NCBI GenBank assembly: GCA_009746045.1
Contig: RPFO01000826.1
Location: 1 to 64,000, forward strand
Source: Mesostigma viride
Taxonomy: Eukaryota > Streptophyta > Mesostigmatophyceae > Mesostigmatales > Mesostigmataceae
Reading direction: 5' to 3'
DNA: 64,000 nt
Shown: positions 11,641 to 27,235 of the stretch, piece after piece
Layout of the letters: the number at the start of each line of letters is the position of its first letter
Numbering within the stretch: the stretch's first letter is position 1
Program-made: the position numbers and the translations under genes
The notes under the pieces: model-generated
Seen by the model: the letters and a program-made list of their open reading frames with translations, nothing else
Databases searched by the model: none
Told to the model about the DNA's origin: nothing

Positions 11641-13230
11641 TGTATGTCCTCTGCCCTTGGTGCCAGCGTTCTGTGAGCACCTCAATGTATGGTCTGTCGT
11701 GAGAACAATAATGGCAGTCTAGCCAACGTCGATACGTTCGAGTTGGGCTCATAGTTAGTTGGTTGTTGTCGACCCACACAATAGCTGTTGCTTGTGTTAA
11801 TTGGGAAATGTGTTTTATTGCAGCTGAACATGTATCAAGCTTCATTGCAATCTAGCTGTCGCGAACGATTCCTCTAAATCATCTTTAGTGGTGATAGGTA
11901 CCATTCGAGTGCCAACGGTGGAGACGTACAGGTTCTCACATAGAGGTGGGTTAACTCGTAACAGTGCTATCAATTGCGTGCGATAAGAACGTGACTGCAC
12001 CACGTGAACAAGAGACAATTATCAATATTATAATTAACAAACATCACGTGAGCATTATTAAGTTTACATCATTTGCAGGTTGTTGCTTAGCACGCTTATA
12101 GACCATGTACCCCCTCTCACGGACATTTAATTAATTAATTAATACCACGTGACTGCGTGAGCAGTATCCTCATGAAGGGAATGGATGACATGCGAAAGAA
12201 ACTATCTAAGCACGGGTAGCAGGATTGTGGGCCCCGCGGCCGGTGGCACTGTGCCGACCGTAGCGGGTTACCCGAGGTGCCCCTACCGGACATTAATTAA
12301 TTAATTAATAGACACGTGACTGCGTCACGTGAGCATAAGTCCTCAGTGGGAGGGGAACATGGGATGGAATGGATGGTATAAGCTATCTAGGTCCTAGTTA
12401 CAGGGGTGTGGGCACCGCGGCCCGAATCGCTATGAATGCCATACTTGGTCACACGCGGAGCCCCCACAGACTTGGGGGTGGTCTCCTTCATCACTACTTG
12501 CCATCTATCCTTGCGCACCATCTGCCTTAATATTACAGACTACCGGACATGTGTTACGTGATCTCCCAACGGAGTAACGCTTCAATTCAATGCAACTAAT
12601 ACGTTAGACAGTATAATATTATCGTGACATGCATCACGTGAGCATAATGAATGCAATATCAAAGCGACTACCGGCGCAGGCCAGAAATCTGGAGAATATG
12701 TCAATATCAACAAGTACTAGGAGCATAGAGTGTACGCATTATGACTGTCCTGGTTAGCCTTGTACTCAGACCCTACGTGGATCATGCCACGACAAATGAG
12801 GGTCGTACACACAACTCTTGGTTTAGCTCCGAGACCATGCAGTCATTGGCAAACTTTGGAATTACCTCTTTCTCGATACTGTGCCAAAATTCCAAAACAA
12901 AAGAGGTGGTAGCCCAACATTGCATGTGACGACTGAAATCACTTTTTAGGTGTTAAAATTATATGAGTAAATATTTTAATCCATTAATTCATGCTCCATG
13001 CATCACCATCCCACCAGCATTTTGTATTGAAATTCATGACTAAGGTGTAGATGAATTGGAAAACGTTGAGAGCACTGTTTATCAAACCCAAATCAATCAC
13101 AATTGAATTATGAACATGTTATGTTGTCTCTTTGATGTTGCTAAAATGAAAATGCAATTATTTTATCCATGCTTTAATACAATAACAACATTTTAACTCA
13201 TCCGCCGGACATGGCACCACCCAAGGGCAG
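11641..13230. other. non-coding region with CACGTG-rich diverged repeats
   Basis: Two related blocks begin with an ATTAATTAATTAAT run and continue into CACGTGACTGCGT and a CACCGCGGCC-like end (about 12127-12250 and 12291-12440). The palindrome CACGTG or CATCACGTGAGCAT occurs repeatedly from 11998 to 12650. An inverted copy of the CTCCGTTGGGAG repeat is at 12545-12600. No gene is seen. Confidence 0.65.
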
Positions 13231-14868
13231 CTATCTCGTGACCGAGTGGTACTTGACTTCAAGTAGGACGCCATCATCGTACGTGCATGTCTTGTCAGCC
13301 AATGAAACCCAACCCTGCACCAAGCCATCCGTCGTCGCTGCAAACCGACTGTCGTCTTGTGAGACCGCCGTGGGGCATGATGTCATGGTAGCATCCGGGA
13401 AGCTGTCCAGAAAATCTGACTTGGCAGTTGACTCGTGCATGATGCCGTAGCACAAACGCACACGAGTAATCAGATCTTCTGTACAGCTAGCAGACTCGCG
13501 GCGCAGGTGCCGCAATGCTTCTATCACACGAGCGTGTCCGCATTTGAAACCAAAGTGGCCAGCGACATCGCTTTCAAACATACCCAAGACGGCGGCAAGC
13601 AGGCTGGCTGTCAAACGTCCGAGGCGCAACATGTCATCCTTTTCAACGTGCGCATTCAACATGCGAGGATGACGAGGGACATGACCAGCCTGGAGGTAGG
13701 GCAGGTTGGACCAATGGGCCAACGTGCGGCATTTGGGGCCCCAATACTTCTGGGGAAGGAGAAGAAGGACCTGCAAAAAATCTCTGTCAAAGTGCTCACG
13801 GCTGCGAAGATCGGTTTGGTTGCGTAGCCGCCACAATGCCAGGTAAAACTTCTCCCACGCAGCTTCGTCACCGAAGCAACGCCTCATGTTCTTTGTCACA
13901 TTCATGATGAAGAGGTGGAATATACAAAGATGATGAGTGATTCCTCGCTTTGTAATCGCCAATGCCATGGCCTGGTCTTCGTCGGTGATGGCAACCTTCG
14001 GCAAGTGCCCATGCATGCACTCAGCGAACTGGTCCCATATCCAGCCAAATGCCTGCTCGTGCTCCGACACTGTTAGGGCAACTCCATAAATGTCATTTTT
14101 CCCGTAAGGAGACACACCCGTGAAGAAGATTAGCTTCATGCCATGATTATTCGTGCCGTGGGTCGCGTCAACAGAAACCGCCTGGGAATCACAAGCCATG
14201 GCATAACGCTCCCTCATGTCCCCCGTCGCGTAGAAAAGAAGGTTGAGCCGGTTGTTGCCATCAACAGCATGCTTCCAGTAGAAACGAGGATCGGCATCTT
14301 GCTGGGCATAGCACCAGGAGACCAACTTCGACGCAGACGACAAGTTATCTTCAGGAGACCGCCGCAGGAAATTCCTGACATCGCTATCAATCCACGTGCG
14401 GTTTTCCCCAAATTCCTTATCGATCATTGTCAGGATTGTTGGCAGGTCGACCCCGCTCTTCCTGCACAACAATATCCTTGCCTTCACCTCATCAGGCAGC
14501 TTTCGAAGCATGGGGTCCAAGAGAGCAGCAATGGTCCCGGGACGTCTTAGCTCATGATTGTGGCCAGTGGGAAGGTGCCCTGGCTTTAGGCTTGTCACGG
14601 GCAATGGGTATTTTGTGACATAAAACATCCCATCCTTCCGCTTTGCAATCACAACTCGCCACTCACAATTCGTCTTCTTGGATGTTGTCTGTTTTTTGCC
14701 TTGATGATTAGCTACACCGCAACCATCGCACCAGAATTCCCGGCGCTCTGTTCTGCTCTGAGCCACGTAGCGGGCGCATAACGCGAAGGCTCCATGCTCA
14801 CCATGATCAGCCCATGATTGAATTGCGGCACGAGCGGCGACCCAGGATTCCCAAGGCCCCGTCGGCAT
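13231..14868 (-). CDS. FAR1/MULE-type transposase (Mutator superfamily)
   Basis: An uninterrupted frame reads from Met at 14868 to a stop at 13231 (545 residues). The frame stays open upstream to 14997, so a short 5' exon is possible. The N-terminal part has a FAR1-like zinc-binding region (FWCDGCG, then NCEWRVVIAKR and TGHNHEL), a WRKY-GCM1-type fold. The central part is a MULE DDE domain: SVDATHGTNNHGMKL with the first Asp, VAITDEDQAMALA with the second Asp, and the C-x2-H signature LCIFHL. No SWIM zinc finger is visible at the C-terminus, so the copy may be 3'-shortened. Such proteins catalyse cut-and-paste transposition, and some are domesticated as transcription factors. I found no terminal inverted repeats or 9-bp duplication around it, so autonomy cannot be claimed. 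Confidence 0.85.
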   Translation of the reverse strand: MPTGPWESWVAARAAIQSWADHGEHGAFALCARYVAQSRTERREFWCDGCGVANHQGKKQTTSKKTNCEWRVVIAKRKDGMFYVTKYPLPVTSLKPGHLPTGHNHELRRPGTIAALLDPMLRKLPDEVKARILLCRKSGVDLPTILTMIDKEFGENRTWIDSDVRNFLRRSPEDNLSSASKLVSWCYAQQDADPRFYWKHAVDGNNRLNLLFYATGDMRERYAMACDSQAVSVDATHGTNNHGMKLIFFTGVSPYGKNDIYGVALTVSEHEQAFGWIWDQFAECMHGHLPKVAITDEDQAMALAITKRGITHHLCIFHLFIMNVTKNMRRCFGDEAAWEKFYLALWRLRNQTDLRSREHFDRDFLQVLLLLPQKYWGPKCRTLAHWSNLPYLQAGHVPRHPRMLNAHVEKDDMLRLGRLTASLLAAVLGMFESDVAGHFGFKCGHARVIEALRHLRRESASCTEDLITRVRLCYGIMHESTAKSDFLDSFPDATMTSCPTAVSQDDSRFAATTDGLVQGWVSLADKTCTYDDGVLLEVKYHSVTR

Positions 14869-15210
14869 ATTCTTGGCAAGATCGCAATCCCCTCCTATGT
14901 CCCGTGGAGCGTCCCTGTGCAATGAGACACAATAGCAAGTGTAGTGTGTGAACAAGACTAAGTGAGACAGCAAACAACATGGAATGAGTTCGAGCAACGT
15001 TTATCAACCTTAACCTCGGGACCCTATAAAACAACCCAATAACCGTAGCCGACCCATTAACCGTTCACCCACTGGGTTACTTGAGACGGTGAGAGGCTAA
15101 CTAACCCCTTATTTGATGCATACAACATTAAATTATATGTATATTTATACACCAAACTAATTTCATGGGGTCATGTAATCGAGAGGCGCATCAACACATG
15201 ATGCGCGCAT

Positions 15211-16100
15211 TCTTCTAACAAGCAATTACCTTGCGCACGGGGCAGTCAGTAAGGCGGCCGTTGGGGGGGGCTGAGCCCCGGCGCGGGCGCGACGCCAGCC
15301 CCGCTGTTGGGACCGGGGCAGCTCGCAAAGCCGCTGCCGCTGGTGCGGCTGCCAGGGATGCGATTGTCAGCGCCGGGCACGGATGTGCCAGGCTCGCTGC
15401 TGAGCGGGGACAGTGCGCTGCAGGCAAAGGCACGCAAACGACGCAGGTTTGGTCCACATGGGTGCCTTAGTCCGAAAGCCAAGTGCTTTACTCCATACCT
15501 AACGCCACGCATCATCACACGATGAACATAATGATGTCAGGTTGGCATGCCGCGTGGCCCAAGGGGGCTGTCTCTTCTAACAAGCAATTACCTTGCGCAC
15601 GGGACAGTCGGTAAGGCGGCCGTTGGGGGGGGCTGAGCCCAGGCGCGGGCGCGACGCCAGCCCCGCTGTTGGGACCGGGGCAGCTCGCAAAGCCGCTGCC
15701 GGTGGTGCGGCTGCCAGGGATGCGATTGTCAGCGCCGGGCACGGATGTGCCAGGCTCGCTGCTGAGCGGGGACAGTGCGCTGCAGGCAAAGGCACGCAAA
15801 CGACGCAGGTTTGGTCCACATGGGTGCCTTAGTCCGAAAGCCAAGTGCCTTACTCCATACCTAACGCCACGCATCATCACACGATGAACATAATGATGTC
15901 AGGTTGGCATGCCGCGTGGCCCAAGGGGGCTGTCTCTTCTAACAAGCAATTACCTTGCGCACGGGTCAGTCAGTAAGGCGGCCGTTGGGGGGGGCTGAGC
16001 CCAGGCGCGGGCACGACGCCAACCCCGCTGTTGGGACCGGGGCAGCTCGCAAAGCCGCCGCTGTTGAGCAGGGATGGCGCGGCGCAGGCAAATGACGCAG
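15211..16100. repeat. 362-bp tandem repeat, two full copies and a partial third
   Basis: Units start at 15211, 15573 and 15935 with TCTTCTAACAAGCAATTACC. Copies 1 and 2 differ at only a few positions, and copy 3 diverges after about 130 bp. On the minus strand each unit keeps an open frame ending in CPVRK followed by a GTAATTG donor-like site, so the unit may once have contained an exon, but no gene model connects them. Confidence 0.9.
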
Positions 16101-16258
16101 GTTTGATCCGCATAAGAGAGCTCGCAGTGCCGCAGACAGAATGATCGAGTCGCGTAACACCTTTACACTAGCACGAGGTTCAGGAGTTAGGCTCATAGTA
16201 ATGCGAAAAAAATTTGCTTGGTCAAATCCATAAAAAACCGAGCCATCACTGCCTTTCA

Positions 16259-20126
<3,868 letters not shown>

Positions 20127-20336
20127 GATGATAGTGCCTATGAAATGAAATCGCAAGCCGCGACGTTCTTCACGAGGATTGCAGTCGGCTAGTTGCGGCC
20201 ATGATCACCAGAGGTCGCATCGGCGAATTTGACCCAAGTCCTGCTTGCTCAAAATTTGGCGCCTTTTGCAAGCCACACTTTTACGTCGGTTGGAGTTTTA
20301 CGCCGCACCAGTGGGTAGCTGTCAAGTCGCGCCGCG

Positions 20337-20463
20337 CCCAGCCTTGCGCACTCCCAGCCTCGCGCACTCCCCAGCCTTGCGCACGCCAGCCTTGCGCACG
20401 CTGCGCCGCGCCCAGCCTTGTGCATCGTCTGAAGAAATCAGTGTCTGATGTTTACAAAAACTC
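20337..20463 (-). repeat. right arm of the 127-bp perfect inverted repeat
   Basis: Exact reverse complement of 9359-9485. It lies about 0.2 kb upstream of the start codon at 20126, so both arms sit in the 5' flank of a minus-strand gene. Confidence 0.9.
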
Positions 20464-20678
20464 CTTAAATTACTGTACAGCATCAGTGTCCAACACTCCA
20501 ACCTGCTCCAACCGCTCCAGGAGACCAGGACCGATCACGGAATCGGGATTTCCCCAACGGTCGGTCACGATGATCAGTCAAGTCAGTCAGCTGATTGCCA
20601 CCAGTGAGGCAGTGACACCGGTCATGATTCTCCGGTCATACTGTACTTTTTCACTTTTTTGTATGTAGCCACTAGCCA

Positions 20679-21455
20679 CTACCGTAGTGGTTACAATATA
20701 TGTACGCGTAATTATGTACGAATCGACCTCGTACAGGCCCAAAAAAACCCTCTTCCGGGCCTCGTACACCTCAAAATTAGGTACCACCAGCGCAGCGCGG
20801 CGCAGACCTTAAAGCCTAGCTACCCGTGGCGCGGCGCCCGGAGGGAGTTTTCGCGCGCAAACTTCGTTTGATCTGCGTTGATCAGGCGGAGCCAATTTTC
20901 GGAAGAACCGTCAGGTTCGCCAGAATTGGCGAAGCTTATAAGGCCGTACACGTGAGAAAACATAGGAATAGGGGATGAAAATCCGTCAATCCATCCATAC
21001 ATACATCCATCCATACATACATCCACCGAATTTGTCCCGAATTTGCAAGCATAAGGGTGAGGTTCTTCCGAAAATTGGCTCCGCCGTAGAGTTTCAACGG
21101 GCAAGTTGCAAACACGCACGTTACTTGATATGTGGGTAGGTGCCTCGTTTCGTGGTGTGCTCCGTTGGTGTTCTCTCGTTAGGTTATGGATAGCTAGGTG
21201 GCTATGGGTGAGAAAAAGCAACGTACTCTGGACGGCTTGTGGGGTAAATTCCTGACCCCAGATGGCACTACCACGTCCCTCCTTGGCTACTATCTAATGG
21301 CTACTACCTAGTACCTACATGCAGTTCAGTCAAACTGAACTGAACTACCTACTAGGTACTCGCGCACCCTTGAATATACCCTGACATCACAACAAAAATT
21401 CCTAAAAGTATTCGTACGATAATTACGCGTACATATATTGTAACCACTACGGTAG
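20679..21455. repeat. nested inverted repeats between two divergent genes
   Basis: Outer arms 20679-20723 and 21410-21455 match as inverted copies over about 45 bp with one indel (core TACCGTAGTGGTTACAATAT). Inner arms 20885-20909 and 21061-21085 are a perfect 25-bp inverted pair (core GGCGGAGCCAATTTTCGG). The whole lies between the minus-strand gene starting at 20126 and the plus-strand gene starting at 21754. It may be a foldback/MITE-type element. (CATC/CATA)n tetranucleotide repeats occupy the centre (20990-21025). Confidence 0.85.
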
Positions 21456-21753
21456 CCACTAGCCAGACAGAGACGAGACTCACGAGGGCCGGCCGAGGTC
21501 CTGATGATCGATCATCGAGGTCCTGAAGACGACCGTCTTTATTATTCCCGACCGTCTTATTTTGTGCTCACGACAGTCACGAGTCACGAGTCAACTGAGG
21601 TTGAGACTTGAGACTCTCAGTGACGTCTGTAGCATCCGAGCAGTCAGCATTTGGCCGTGCAATTCTGCAAGCCGGGTTATGTATACCGTATTACCGTACC
21701 TAGGTAGTGGCCCGCGTTAATAGGCCTTTTATCCTGCCTGAGAGCAGTCCGCT

Positions 21754-24700
21754 ATGGAGGTCTGCAATCAGCTATGGAGGTAAAATCTCATTTTCTCAGT
21801 TCCAGGCTTAGCTACCATGCGATTACGAGTTGTATGAAAGTCGCTGGCTGACTTTTGTAAAACTCTCTGCCCTAAGCCCCGCATAATTTGCCCATATCAG
21901 CGTCAGTATATGCCTCCCGTAATTTGTAATCGTTTACCACATGCACGTTCACACCGACGGTTTGCTGGACAATTCGGAGGATCGTGGATACCTGTGACCT
22001 GCAGTCGACTGTGAAATTCCAGTTCATTACCAATGCGGAAAGGATAACAATAACAGGACCATGCTCCTTGATCAAGTTATCAATTTCGTTATCCGGCCGC
22101 CGAGGTGCGTTATCGTCGTTTCGCTGGCGTAGTAGCTGCTGACGCGGTATGAAACACTTTCGCCATTTTTGAACGTCTAGTAACACGGGCACATATCTCG
22201 TTCAAGTTTGCGCGTTTTCTCCTCCAGGGCTGAGTACGATGTGGGCACCGATCTGATTGGCCCGAGGTTCTCCATCAAAGGACGCAATTACATTCGAAAT
22301 GACATCCAGGTAAATTCTACATTGTTCGCAAATTAATGGAAAGCCCAGTGTCATGCCATTGTGTCGGTTTCCTATTTCCGAGTTTGGTTTGAACTAAATT
22401 GCCATTGGTCAGAAGCGAGCGTGGTCATGCACGGCCTCCGCCGATGCTCGCCCTGTCGATGGCTCCTTTTCGACTAGAGATGAATGCGCTGCCTGTAAAT
22501 CCCTTCTGTCGTGTGGCCGATTCATCCCTGAACCGATGCGAGACGGCGGGAATTCGTTATTGCCTCTTGCCGTGTAATTCTTTTCGTAATATCAGCTCGT
22601 GAACCAGCGGGGAGAAACCCTGGAATGTTCGCACTACAAGCCCGCCACGCCGCTCCCTGGGGAGCCTCAGCTACCCTGCGTTGTCTACTGCCACGGCAAC
22701 AGGTAGGTGAACAAGGCAGGGCAGCTGCCTTTCGTCGTCTACTGCCACGGCAATAGGTGTGTAAGCATGCCAGGACAGTGCCATGCACAATCTATTGCAC
22801 AACAACAGGTATTTATGTGCATGGCAGGAGACATTTCACAAGTTTGCAAAACTGGGGGCTCCGCAAGTTGTGAGTTTGTAAAACTGTTAGTTTCCAACTG
22901 GGGGTGTGGCATTGCATCAGCCTTGCGAGGTTGCGGCAAGCTGCTGGGAGTGGGGCAAGGGTGGGGGCAAATTTCCCTACAAACCGCAGGACTGGAGACA
23001 GCCATTCGCATGTTGTCTCAATTAACAGCATGTGCGCTGCACCTGTGGCGGCATGCCCACGGAGTCAGCCTCGCCGCTGGGCCGTGGTCACTATGCGCCG
23101 CCTGTGTCACCACTGCTACCACCACTACCATCACCACCGTAATTCACGGATAGAACGCATGTAATTGCAGGGATTTCTTGTTATCGTATCAGGAGGGCCA
23201 TTTGCGTCATACACTACTATTATCATTCAGGTCGCTGCCACGCCTGGGGTTTCTCGACCCAAGCGCCTGCCCTATGAGTGCACACTTGGGCACACAGGAC
23301 CTCCCTCATGACGCCAGGGAACATGGGCACCACAGCCATGCATGGGGGCGGTAGAGAGAGGAGGAAGGGTATTTTTTCCCAAAGCAGGTGAGGCGCAGAA
23401 GCCAGCGTCAGGCAGTGCATGCCTTGGATTCTGGGGATGTCCATGTTGTGGTTGTGCTGTGAACTATTCATGTGCCCCGTTGCATGCGCATGCCGGGCAG
23501 TGCATCACATCCCAGTTCAACCCCCCCACCCCCCACCCCGCACCCCACCCACCCAATCCCGTGTTTCCTCTCTCACTTCCCCGATACCCACCCCCCCTTT
23601 CCTCCCATGCCCTCATCCCCTCCCGCCCATCCGCCCGCCTGCCCGCCGCCCGCCGGACCGCCACGCACCTTGCTATCGCATGCCCCATGAGCCGTGCGTG
23701 ACATCTTCCCACCTTGTGCGCATGTGGCTGGGCTGTGCCATGGGCCATGGGGTTGTGCTATGGGCCATGGGCTGCCGTACGATTATAGAGATGTGCCTTA
23801 CGATGTGGGCTGCCTGCCTCCCTCCCTTGTAAACGCCTGCCGTGTGTACCCCCCCATTTTCGTGCCCTTTCCCCACAAGCGTTCCTTTTGTCTGCCTCGG
23901 TCCTTGTGCTCTTCTAATGGCTGCCCTCCTGCCCTCCTAACCACTCACCTTGCTGCCCTTGCCCCTTACACCTTTCCAATCCTGCATTGCCTGATTCGAT
24001 CCCATGTGTCCTCTCGCCTTGTGCCCCTGGCGACCCCTGGCTGTGGTTACGTCGCGCAGCGGGTGCCGCGCGGACGCGAACGAGATCGTCCACGTGCTTC
24101 TGCCGTCGAACATCACCGTCTTCTGCCTTGACTTTTCCGGGTCCGGGCACTCGACGGGCGAGTACATCACCCTGGGCGTGCGCGAGGTGGGTTGCCGGGA
24201 GGAGCCACTGCGCCAGTGCGCAGCGTGCCGGTACACTAGCATGATTGTATGCTCATTAGTGCGCAGAATGCCGGTATACGAGTTGTGTTTTTCTTGAGAA
24301 TGCCAGGGCACATGGTGAATTGCCTGTCGCGGGCGCTATGCTAGTTGTAGCGTGGCGGCCCTCCTTGTGCTCTGACACGATGCACTACCTCGAAGTACGC
24401 CAGTACCTAACGTTGGTTGTGAATCTAGATCAGCCTGGGCATGGGCAAGGTGGATGTCGAGCGGTTGGTGGGGTACTGCCAAGCTGGAATGCCTGTCGTA
24501 TGCCAGTAGACAAGCTGAGTTGCTTGTGTGTTTGCCAGTAGACAAGCTGAGTTGCTTGTGCGTTTGCCAGTAGACAAGGACGAGGGCATGTCCCTTCCAA
24601 CGGAAACACCTTTCAACCCCCCATCCCAGAAGGGGCGGCTCTCCTTTGCCATCCGCCCAAAACCTGCCAATTAAGCTAACTACGAAGAAAGTCTTGTAGT

Positions 24701-27139
24701 TACCAGCCAAATATAACAATCAAAGCCAGTCCATGCGTAGCTTGCGGACTTGCCCTACCAGGAAGCTTGGCTCGTTGCCATGGCCGCCTCTTTCGATGCT
24801 ATCTAATTCTATTGAGGCTATCTGATTCTATTGATGCTATTTAATTTGATTGATGCTATATGATTCTATTGAGGCTATCTTAAGGGGTTGGAGGCAAAGA
24901 ACACTTACCTGCATGGCCTGTTGGTGCACACGGGAAAGTAACGCTCCGGCGCTGCCCACCCTGGCCTTGCGCGTTGGCCGCACGAATGGTTGACCGCACG
25001 CAGAAAGACGACTTGATGTCCGTGGTTGACTACTTGCGGGCGGAGGAAGGCGTGTCCAAGATCGCGCTGTGGGGGCGGTCCATGGGCGCGGTGACGTGGT
25101 AAGGGGCATCTCATGAGCCTTTAGAGTCCCCTTACGAGGTGGGGGGCACGCGCCCAGCGGCGTGGGCAGGGGCACGCACGGCTACCCATCTCATTAGACT
25201 TGCGTCCCCGTAGGCAGCCGTGGTGAGCCACAGTCACCAAGTGAAGTTAGGTTTGGAGTAAGTAAAGTTGGGTGGCCATGGGTGGGGTTTGGGCGTTGCT
25301 ACCCATTTTCTGTAGGCTGCCACCCGATATCTTCACCCAGGTGAGCCCGGTATGGTTGAACCCGATAACGTGTCAAGCCCTTCATCCAGGAACCGTGTTG
25401 GCCGAGTCTTGGCTTGCTAGGGCGGCCGTCCACCATCCTGTGGGTTGCATACTAGTCTTTCGTCTACCAAGGACGGATGTTGGCCGGTCACCCTTCCAAC
25501 CATTTCGCAGGGAACCTCTTCGTATCAAACATATCACCGGGCACCCTTCCAACCATATCTTATTGGACCCCTGCGATCAGAGAATGAGGGCAACCCCCTG
25601 GCCGGCACTCATATGCGCTAAGTCTATGATGTGTGCAGCGGCACAGTATTGCTTTCGTGACATGCCAGCAAGAGCCGACAGGCAACTGTGGATTTTTTTC
25701 TCGGAATCCATCTTCCAGAGGATCGACATCGGTTTACCTAGGCCCCCTCATGAGTGCCTGCTCTATTTTTCATCCTTGTTTCATGCTGGCATCGAGCTCG
25801 CATGATAATTCTTTTTGTGTTATCTCCTGATGGCTCCCATTTGGATTGTGGCTCGCATGGCTCGCATTCAAGTTATGTTCCTAATTAATTAATTAATGGC
25901 TCGCACTCAAGTTTGATATCGGTGACCCTCGCTCACCCCATTTCGTTTGCATCAGCTGCCCGCTCGTGACTCATCCCATGCACGCCCATCGCCGTACCCA
26001 TGGCGAAGCGCCTCTTGTCCAGGCAAACTGTTTAGGGTTTAGGGTTTAGGGCTTAGGGTTTAGGGTTTAGGGTTTAGGGTTTAGGGTTTAGGGTTTAGGG
26101 TTTAGGGTTTAGGGTTTAGGGTTTAGGGTTTAGGGTTTAGGGTTTAGGGTTTAGGGTTTAGGGTTTAGGGTTTAGGGTTTAGGGTTTAGGGTTTAGGGTT
26201 TAGGGTTTAGGGTTTAGGGTTTAGGGTTTAGGGTTTAGGGTTTAGGGTTTAGGGTTTAGGGTTTAGGGTTTAGGGTTTAGGGTTTAGGGTTTAGGGTTTA
26301 GGGTTTAGGGTTTAGTGTCATGTTTCATGTTTATGTGTCATGTTTCATGTTTATGTGTCATGTTTCATGTTTGTGTGTCATGTTTCATGTTTATGTGTCA
26401 TGTTTCATGTTTATGTGTCATGTTTCATGTTTATGTGTCATGTTTCATGTTTGTGTGTCATGTTTCATGTTTATGTGTCATGTTTCCTGTTTATGTGTCA
26501 TGTTTCATGTTTATGTGTCATGTTTCATGTTTATGTGTCACGTTTCATGTTTCTGTGTCATGTTTCATGTTTATGTGTCATGTTTCATGTTTATGTGTCA
26601 TGTTTCATGTTTGTGTGTCATGTTTCATGTTTATGTGTCATGCTCATGCCTACGTCGCTCTGCCCCACGTCCAACGTGCACGTCGCTCTGCCCCTCGCCT
26701 GCCCAAACTCGCTCTAACCCTTGCCGCACTGCCCCGTTCCCAACAACTTTTTTGTTGGGAACCACCCCTTCTCACACTACCGCTTGCCCCACAAACACAA
26801 ACCACCCCTTCTCACACTACCGCTTGCCCTCAAACGCAAACCACCCCTTCTCACACTAGCGCTTGCGCCACAAATGCAAACCACCCCTTCCCGCACTGCC
26901 CACTTGTCCCGCACTTGGCCATGCTCCCCCCGTTGGCCCAGCCTGCGGTACGGCGTGGCGGATCCCAGCATCGCGGGGCTGGTTCTGGACAGCCCGTTCT
27001 GCCGCCTGACCGACCTGATGCTGGAGCTGACCGACACGTACGGCGTGCGCGTGCCCCGCAGCATGGTGCGCTTGTGTGTGCTGGCGTCCGCCGTCTCTCC
27101 CCTCTTGGATGCTTTAGCACAGCGTGGTGCGGTGCTATG

Positions 27140-27235
<96 letters not shown>

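Noticed and set aside
10728-11676. Long open frames on both strands (PSHAIPV and MTRNGYG repeats)
   Set aside because: They are translations of a 21-bp satellite whose unit length is a multiple of three and lacks stops; no start context, introns or non-repeat domain.
15211-15934. Tandemly duplicated exon ending CPVRK in a minus-strand gene
   Set aside because: A donor-like GTAATT follows, but no acceptor or neighbouring exon could be joined in phase; kept only as a repeat.
26028-26315. True chromosome end
   Set aside because: Gene exons continue in frame on both sides of the TTTAGGG array, so it is interstitial unless the assembly is wrong.
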